Below are positions 59,938 through 64,000 of a stretch of 64,000 nucleotides of DNA, one piece after another. How positions within the stretch are numbered: position 1 is the stretch's first letter; each line of letters starts with the position of its first letter. Origin of the DNA: Bacillota bacterium (lineage in GTDB: Bacteria; Bacillota; Clostridia; Lachnospirales; Lachnospiraceae); the NCBI GenBank assembly GCA_023436065.1, contig JAEZKU010000027.1, positions 3,570 to 67,569 on the forward strand, in the 5' to 3' direction. The position numbers and the translations under genes were made by a program. The notes under the pieces were generated by a model. That model did not search any database, had not been told where the DNA came from, and saw only the letters and a program-made list of their open reading frames with translations.

Positions 59938-60567
59938 ATGGAACGCTACAATAGAAAATTGTTATTATTTATTATTATTTGTTTGAGTACGCTACTCTTC
60001 GCCGGCTGTGACCTATTCAGCTTTGATTTTTTTGAATCCTCCGAAGAGGAAAGTTCCGTTATCACTTTAGCTCCGGCAGAGGATGAGGCTGCAGTCACCA
60101 TTGCTCCTGCAGATAACATTGCTTTGGAGGAAGAACCGATCGTTACACCGGGAGCCAGTCCGACACCTGCTGTACAACCGGCAGCTACGATAGATCTTTC
60201 CTTATATACCGTAAATATGGAATCAGGTGCCACAGAGCCCTTTATAGCAGCAGTGGCAAAGGATAAGGATATTACACCGGAGTTGATCGTAGATAAGGTT
60301 GTGGAAGCCATGGCAGATCGTTCCCTGGAAGTGGGAATAGAATATGTCAAAGTTGAGAAGGACGCTATCGTCGTCAGCTTTTATCGGGATAAGGCACCTT
60401 TAAGCGAAGGCGGTATCATTTATGAAGGTCCGATTCTGGACGCAATTGCGATGAGTCTGATTGATAACTTAAAGGACTACAACAAAATCATATATCGGGC
60501 TGAAGGAAAAGCTTATGTCAGCGATCATATAGAGCTTGGCATCGACGAACCCTATATGACAAAATAA
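59938..60567 (+). CDS. GerMN-like sporulation/germination lipoprotein
   Basis: About 209 aa. Signal peptide with lipobox (LLFAGC, near residue 24), an acidic linker with Pro/Thr repeats (about 30-85), and a C-terminal domain of about 120 residues resembling GerM/GerMN: TIDLSLYTVNMESGATEPFI at the start and DAIAMSLIDNLKDYNKIIY near the end. GerM proteins act in sporulation and germination; the assignment is by resemblance of this domain only. The 208-base gap before it has no gene. Confidence 0.62.
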   Translation: MERYNRKLLLFIIICLSTLLFAGCDLFSFDFFESSEEESSVITLAPAEDEAAVTIAPADNIALEEEPIVTPGASPTPAVQPAATIDLSLYTVNMESGATEPFIAAVAKDKDITPELIVDKVVEAMADRSLEVGIEYVKVEKDAIVVSFYRDKAPLSEGGIIYEGPILDAIAMSLIDNLKDYNKIIYRAEGKAYVSDHIELGIDEPYMTK

Positions 60568-60593
60568 TAAAAATAACTCATATGGCAAACCAA

Positions 60594-60635
60594 TTAGGTA
60601 ATTGCGGTGCGAATACGCACTCGACAATTACCTAA
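60594..60635 (+). terminator. Stem-loop after the lipoprotein gene
   Basis: TTAGGTAATTG pairs with CAATTACCTAA and GTGCG/CGCAC pairs within it; there is no T run, so it may mark an mRNA end rather than a classical terminator. Confidence 0.55.
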
Positions 60636-60728
60636 TATTATGATAGAGCATAGAAGCACAGATGATTATGTGATTTTTGTGTTTCTTATGTATTATATTA
60701 GTGTGAAATACATGATTAGTTCAATAAG

Positions 60729-60787
60729 TTCAAAGCATCTTTTGACACAGCTAAGATAATATGTTATCTTAGGATAGCAGCTTTGAA
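60729..60787. repeat. Hairpin carrying the terminal sequence of elements A and B
   Basis: TTCAAAGC (60729) pairs with GCTTTGAA (60780), enclosing CTAAGATAA/TTATCTTAG (60751-60772). Between these lies CTTTTGACAC (60739-60748), identical to the right end of element A. It sits eight bases before element C and may be a remnant or a promoter-like -35 region. Confidence 0.5.
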
Positions 60788-60794
60788 AAAATCA

Positions 60795-60913
60795 GATAAA
60801 AGGGCATGGCACCGCAGGTGACATGGATATGCACAAGGAAGTATCCGGAAAGTTTACTTTCCGAGTACTTTCTTGTGTATATAACCAGCCGAGTAATCGG
60901 CTGCCCTTTTATC
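60795..60913. repeat. Cloverleaf-forming intergenic element C
   Basis: Closing stem GATAAAAGGGCA (60795-60806) with TGCCCTTTTATC (60902-60913), 12 bp perfect. Arm 1: CACC-GCA-GGTG (60810-60820), with ATG/CAT just outside. Arm 2: ATATGCACAAGGAAGTA/TACTTTCTTGTGTATAT (60827-60843, 60866-60882; two G-T pairs) enclosing CGGAAAGT/ACTTTCCG. Arm 3: AGCCGA-GTAA-TCGGCT (60887-60902). Same topology and near-same size as elements A and B, with a different closing stem apart from AAAAGG. No T run. It lies in the 464-base gap before the flavoprotein gene. Confidence 0.8.
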
Positions 60914-61031
60914 CTGTTATGTGATAACAAGCTATTGATATTAAGCTAATGATATCTTGTCACATACCTCTATAATAGCTTTATCAATATTAATATTAGG
61001 AATTCACTTATATACAGGAAGGAAAAAAAGA

Positions 61032-62276
61032 ATGGCAAAGGTCTATGTAGTCGGAGGAGGAGCCGCCGGAATGCTTGCTGCAATCTCAGCAGCACGAAAT
61101 GGTCATAAGGTAGTTCTTCTGGAGAAAAATGAGAAGCTGGGCAAAAAGCTTTTTATCACGGGAAAGGGAAGATGTAATCTGACAAATGCCTGCGATAAAG
61201 AAACCTTCTTCGACCAGGTAGTGACCAATCCGAAATTCTTATTCAAGGCGTATCATACCTTCAGTAATTATGATGCTATGGATTTTTTTGAACAGCTGGG
61301 TCTGCCGCTGAAAATTGAGCGGGGCAACCGGGTGTTTCCTGTATCCGATAAGTCCTCAGATGTAATCGCAGTATTAAAACGCGAGTTGGAACGACAATCG
61401 GTAAGCATTCGTTATAAAAGTGAGGTTACTAAGGTTATCACTAAGGACGGAGCATTTCACAGCCTGCTGATCAAGGGTTCCTCCGAAGAATTGACAGGGG
61501 ATGCCGTAATCATAACAACAGGAGGTCTGTCCTATCCGGTCACAGGCTCTGACGGTGACGGGTTTCGATTTGCCAAAGAGCTGGGACACACTGTGACTGA
61601 GCTTTCCCCCTCCCTGGTACCGCTTTATACGCAGGAGACCTTTGTCAAGGAGCTGATGGGACTCTCCCTAAAGAATGTAGAAATTCAGATAACCTGTGGA
61701 CAGAAACAGATTTACAGAGATTTTGGGGAGCTTCTCTTTACACATTTCGGTGTCAGTGGTCCGGTCATCCTGAGTGCAAGCAGCTATGTGATTCCCTATC
61801 TGAAGAATAAGGAGCCGCTTCTTTTGACCATCGATTTAAAACCGGCCTTGACAGAAGAGCAGTTGGATAATCGGATATTACGGGATTTTGAAGAATTTAA
61901 AAACAAACAATTTAAGAATTCCCTTGACCACCTATTGCCAAACAAACTAATAGATGTTATTATTCGTCTAAGCCTTATTAATTCGGAAAAGAAAGTAAAT
62001 TCTATTACGAAGGAGGAAAGGCTGCAGCTGGTTCATGTTTTGAAGCATTTTCCGCTTCATATATCGAAGCTTGCCGATTATAATCAGGCTGTTGTTACCA
62101 AGGGAGGAGTTTTTGTAAAGGAAGTCAATCCCTCGACGATGGAATCAAAGCTTGTGAAAAACGTGTACTTTGCGGGAGAGGTTCTTGATCTGGATGCATT
62201 GACCGGAGGCTTCAACCTCCAGATAGCATGGTCAACAGCATATCTTGCAGGACTTTCCATAAATATGATGAATTGA
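61032..62276 (+). CDS. HI0933/YhiN-like FAD-dependent oxidoreductase
   Basis: 414 aa flavoprotein. N-terminal FAD motif VVGGGAAGMLAAISAARNG with the following VVLLEKNEKLGKKLFITGKGRCNLTN (the KKLxxTGxGRCN signature of the family), a middle insertion domain, and C-terminal FAGEVLDLDALTGGFNLQIAWSTAYLAG (second FAD contact). Physiological substrate unknown. ATG 61032 is near GGAAGG. It is 28 bases before cmk; this order (flavoprotein, cmk, ispH-S1) is common in Clostridia. Confidence 0.9.
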   Translation: MAKVYVVGGGAAGMLAAISAARNGHKVVLLEKNEKLGKKLFITGKGRCNLTNACDKETFFDQVVTNPKFLFKAYHTFSNYDAMDFFEQLGLPLKIERGNRVFPVSDKSSDVIAVLKRELERQSVSIRYKSEVTKVITKDGAFHSLLIKGSSEELTGDAVIITTGGLSYPVTGSDGDGFRFAKELGHTVTELSPSLVPLYTQETFVKELMGLSLKNVEIQITCGQKQIYRDFGELLFTHFGVSGPVILSASSYVIPYLKNKEPLLLTIDLKPALTEEQLDNRILRDFEEFKNKQFKNSLDHLLPNKLIDVIIRLSLINSEKKVNSITKEERLQLVHVLKHFPLHISKLADYNQAVVTKGGVFVKEVNPSTMESKLVKNVYFAGEVLDLDALTGGFNLQIAWSTAYLAGLSINMMN

Positions 62277-62304
62277 TAAATCAAGAAACCCGGAGGTAAT
62301 TGCT

Positions 62305-62976
62305 TTGAAGAATTTCAATCTTGCAATTGACGGACCGGCCGGAGCCGGTAAAAGCACCATAGCGAAAAGAATTGCGAAACAGCTCGGTTTTATCTATGTG
62401 GATACCGGTGCCATGTATCGTGCTATGGCTTTGTATTTTTTAAGAAATAGGATCGAAGCATCGGACAGCGCCCGAATTGAAGCTGTCTGCAAGGATGTGG
62501 ATATTACGATTGAGTATAAGGATGGGGAGCAGTTCGTCATTCTGAACGGCGAAAATGTCAACGGTCTGATCCGTACAGAGGAAGTGGGCAATATGGCCAG
62601 CGCCTCCTCCGTGAATAAGGCTGTTCGTTTGAAGCTGGTAGAGCTTCAGCAGGCGCTTGCTGCGAAAGCAAACGTTGTGATGGACGGCAGGGACATAGGA
62701 ACCTATGTACTACCGAATGCCGATTTAAAGATTTATCTGACAGCCAGCACGAAAGAACGTGCAAAAAGAAGATGGGCGGAGCTGAAGGAAAAAGGCTTAC
62801 CCGCAGATCTAGATGAAATCGAGAAGGATATCATAGAGAGAGATAACAGGGATATGACCAGGGAATTTGCACCTCTTCGTCAGGCTGAAGATGCAATCTA
62901 TCTTGATTCTTCAGAACTTCAGATTGATGAGGTTGTTGAAAAAATTCTTGATTTATATCATGCCCGGGTAAAATAG
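62305..62976 (+). CDS. cmk: Cytidylate kinase
   Basis: 223 aa. Phosphorylates CMP and dCMP. P-loop AIDGPAGAGKSTIAKRIA, the VDTGAMYRAMALYFL substrate region, VVMDGRDIGTYVLPNADLKIYLTAS, and RDNRDMTREFAPLRQAEDAI lid. The start codon is TTG: it has GGAGGT seven bases upstream and no ATG fits, and FNLAIDGPAGAGKS requires this beginning. Confidence 0.95.
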   Translation: MKNFNLAIDGPAGAGKSTIAKRIAKQLGFIYVDTGAMYRAMALYFLRNRIEASDSARIEAVCKDVDITIEYKDGEQFVILNGENVNGLIRTEEVGNMASASSVNKAVRLKLVELQQALAAKANVVMDGRDIGTYVLPNADLKIYLTASTKERAKRRWAELKEKGLPADLDEIEKDIIERDNRDMTREFAPLRQAEDAIYLDSSELQIDEVVEKILDLYHARVK

Positions 62977-63045
62977 CTGTAAGATACACAGCCTGATACC
63001 GGGAAATGCTGAGCATTTGATTTCAGCAGAAAGAAGGAGATAGTA

Positions 63046-64000
63046 ATGAAGGTTACGGTTGCAAATAGTGCCGGTTTCTGTTTTGGAGTAAAAAGAGCTG
63101 TTGATCTGGTTTATAAGGAGCTTGAAAAAGGAAACCGCGTATATACCTACGGACCGATCATCCATAATGAAGAAGTGGTCTCAGATTTATCAAGCAAGGG
63201 TGTTGTCGTGATTGAAAACACGGAAGAATTAAAAACACTGCCTACGGGAACAATAATCATACGTTCTCATGGTGTTTCCGAAGCCATACAAGAAGAGCTT
63301 TCCTCGTATGGACATAAAATCATCGATGCAACATGTCCTTATGTCATAAAAATACATAAGGCTGTCAGGGAAAGAAGTGTTGACGGGTACCATATCATCA
63401 TCATGGGAAACCGTTCTCATCCGGAGGTTGTGGGTATCATCGGTTGGTGCAAAAATATTTTTCAACAGGAGTCTCCACAAGATTATACAGTCATTGAGAA
63501 TGAGGAAGAAGCAGAAGGCTTTCAGCTCCCTAAAGATAGGAAGCTTTGCATCGTTGCACAGACGACATTTAATTACAAGAAATTTCAAGATTTAGTTGAA
63601 ATTATATCAAAAAAGGGTTATGATATATTTGTTTTAAATACGATTTGCAATGCCACAGAAGAGCGTCAAACAGAGAGCGATCAGCTGGCAAAGCAGTCCG
63701 ATGCTATGATTGTAATAGGAAGCAAGAGTAGCTCGAATACAAGAAAGCTATATGAAATATGCAAAAAAGAATGTGAAAATACTTACTATATACAGAAACT
63801 AGATGACCTGGATTTAAGCTTACTTAAATCTTATCAGAACGTAGGTATTACAGCAGGGGCTTCGACCCCAAACAATATTATCAAGGAGGTTCATACCGCT
63901 ATGTCAGAAAAGAGTTTCGAACAATTATTAGAAGAAGAGAAAGTAGTGAAAATAAGCAACGGTGATGTTGTAGAAGGAATTGTCTTGGGTGTGAAAGAAG
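63046..64000 (+). CDS. ispH: IspH fused to ribosomal protein S1 domains, 3' end cut by window
   Basis: The frame is open from ATG 63046 to the window end. Residues 1-280 are 4-hydroxy-3-methylbut-2-enyl diphosphate reductase, last step of the MEP isoprenoid route, with its three cluster Cys: Cys12 (SAGFCFGVKRAV), Cys97 (DATCPYVIK) and Cys201 (TICNATEER). Residue 286 onward (MSEKSFEQLLEEEKVV then GDVVEGIVLGV) begins an S1 RNA-binding protein in the same frame; Clostridia often have this fusion. Just before the junction AAGGAGGT (63883-63890) stands ten bases ahead of that in-frame ATG at 63901, so the S1 part could also be made alone. AGAAGGAG precedes the first ATG. Confidence 0.92.
   Translation, partial: MKVTVANSAGFCFGVKRAVDLVYKELEKGNRVYTYGPIIHNEEVVSDLSSKGVVVIENTEELKTLPTGTIIIRSHGVSEAIQEELSSYGHKIIDATCPYVIKIHKAVRERSVDGYHIIIMGNRSHPEVVGIIGWCKNIFQQESPQDYTVIENEEEAEGFQLPKDRKLCIVAQTTFNYKKFQDLVEIISKKGYDIFVLNTICNATEERQTESDQLAKQSDAMIVIGSKSSSNTRKLYEICKKECENTYYIQKLDDLDLSLLKSYQNVGITAGASTPNNIIKEVHTAMSEKSFEQLLEEEKVVKISNGDVVEGIVLGVKE

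Overview
The window looks like chromosomal DNA from a spore-forming, anaerobic member of the Clostridia, most like the Lachnospiraceae. The signs are moderate-to-low GC, strong AGGAGG-type ribosome binding sites, sporulation genes (spoIIM, dacF-type carboxypeptidases, a GerMN-like lipoprotein), a flavodiiron protein, a flavodoxin-ferredoxin, a YesM/YesN-regulated sugar transporter, polyamine and plant/chitin glycan genes, and an IspH-ribosomal S1 fusion. No rRNA, tRNA, CRISPR array, transposase or prophage gene was seen. Species cannot be named from the sequence alone.

Layout. 1-9 kb: end of an aminotransferase gene, a VanZ/RDD membrane protein, proC, a Nudix hydrolase, spoIIM and a XerD-family recombinase; then a minus-strand block (two GNAT acetyltransferases and DAHP synthase); then pdp. 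9-18 kb: a small Ig-like surface protein, a chemoreceptor, a marR operon ending in a flavodoxin-ferredoxin, a secreted GH26 mannanase, an MFS transporter and dacF. 18-20.4 kb: a metallophosphoesterase and scpA-scpB, with a 48-bp tandem triplication over the scpB stop. 20.5-29 kb: a five-gene MacB-like exporter operon (adaptor, double-FtsX permease, two ATPases, second adaptor) followed by a secreted protein. 29-36 kb: polyamine genes speD, speA, speE, speB, carboxynorspermidine dehydrogenase and nspC. 36-43.7 kb: a second carboxypeptidase, a flavodiiron protein, kdgK, a membrane-anchored protein and an aconitase-family hydratase. 43.9-54 kb: a GH94 phosphorylase (best read as diacetylchitobiose phosphorylase), a phosphohexomutase, a YesM kinase, a sugar ABC transporter without its own ATPase, and a YesN regulator. 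54-64 kb: a candidate small RNA, a methyltransferase, folD, rimO-pgsA-cinA, a spore-type lipoprotein, a flavoprotein, cmk and the IspH-S1 fusion, cut by the window end.

Main discovery candidates. (1) Three intergenic elements of 119-130 bp at 31.6, 43.7 and 60.8 kb fold into the same four-stem cloverleaf: a 12-14 bp closing stem, a short arm, a long middle arm and a short arm. The arm sequences are unrelated, but paired bases match within each copy. Two share the terminal inverted repeat AGTGTCAAAAGG/CTTGACACT. This looks like a family of non-coding mobile or RNA-structured elements. (2) The XerD-family protein next to spoIIM has lost three of the six catalytic residues of tyrosine recombinases. 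(3) An array of AT-rich near-palindromes with exact 14-bp phasing lies upstream of marR. (4) An exporter ATPase carries an AbrB-like C-terminal domain. (5) A well-delimited orphan transcription unit of about 160 nt lies at 54.03-54.19 kb.
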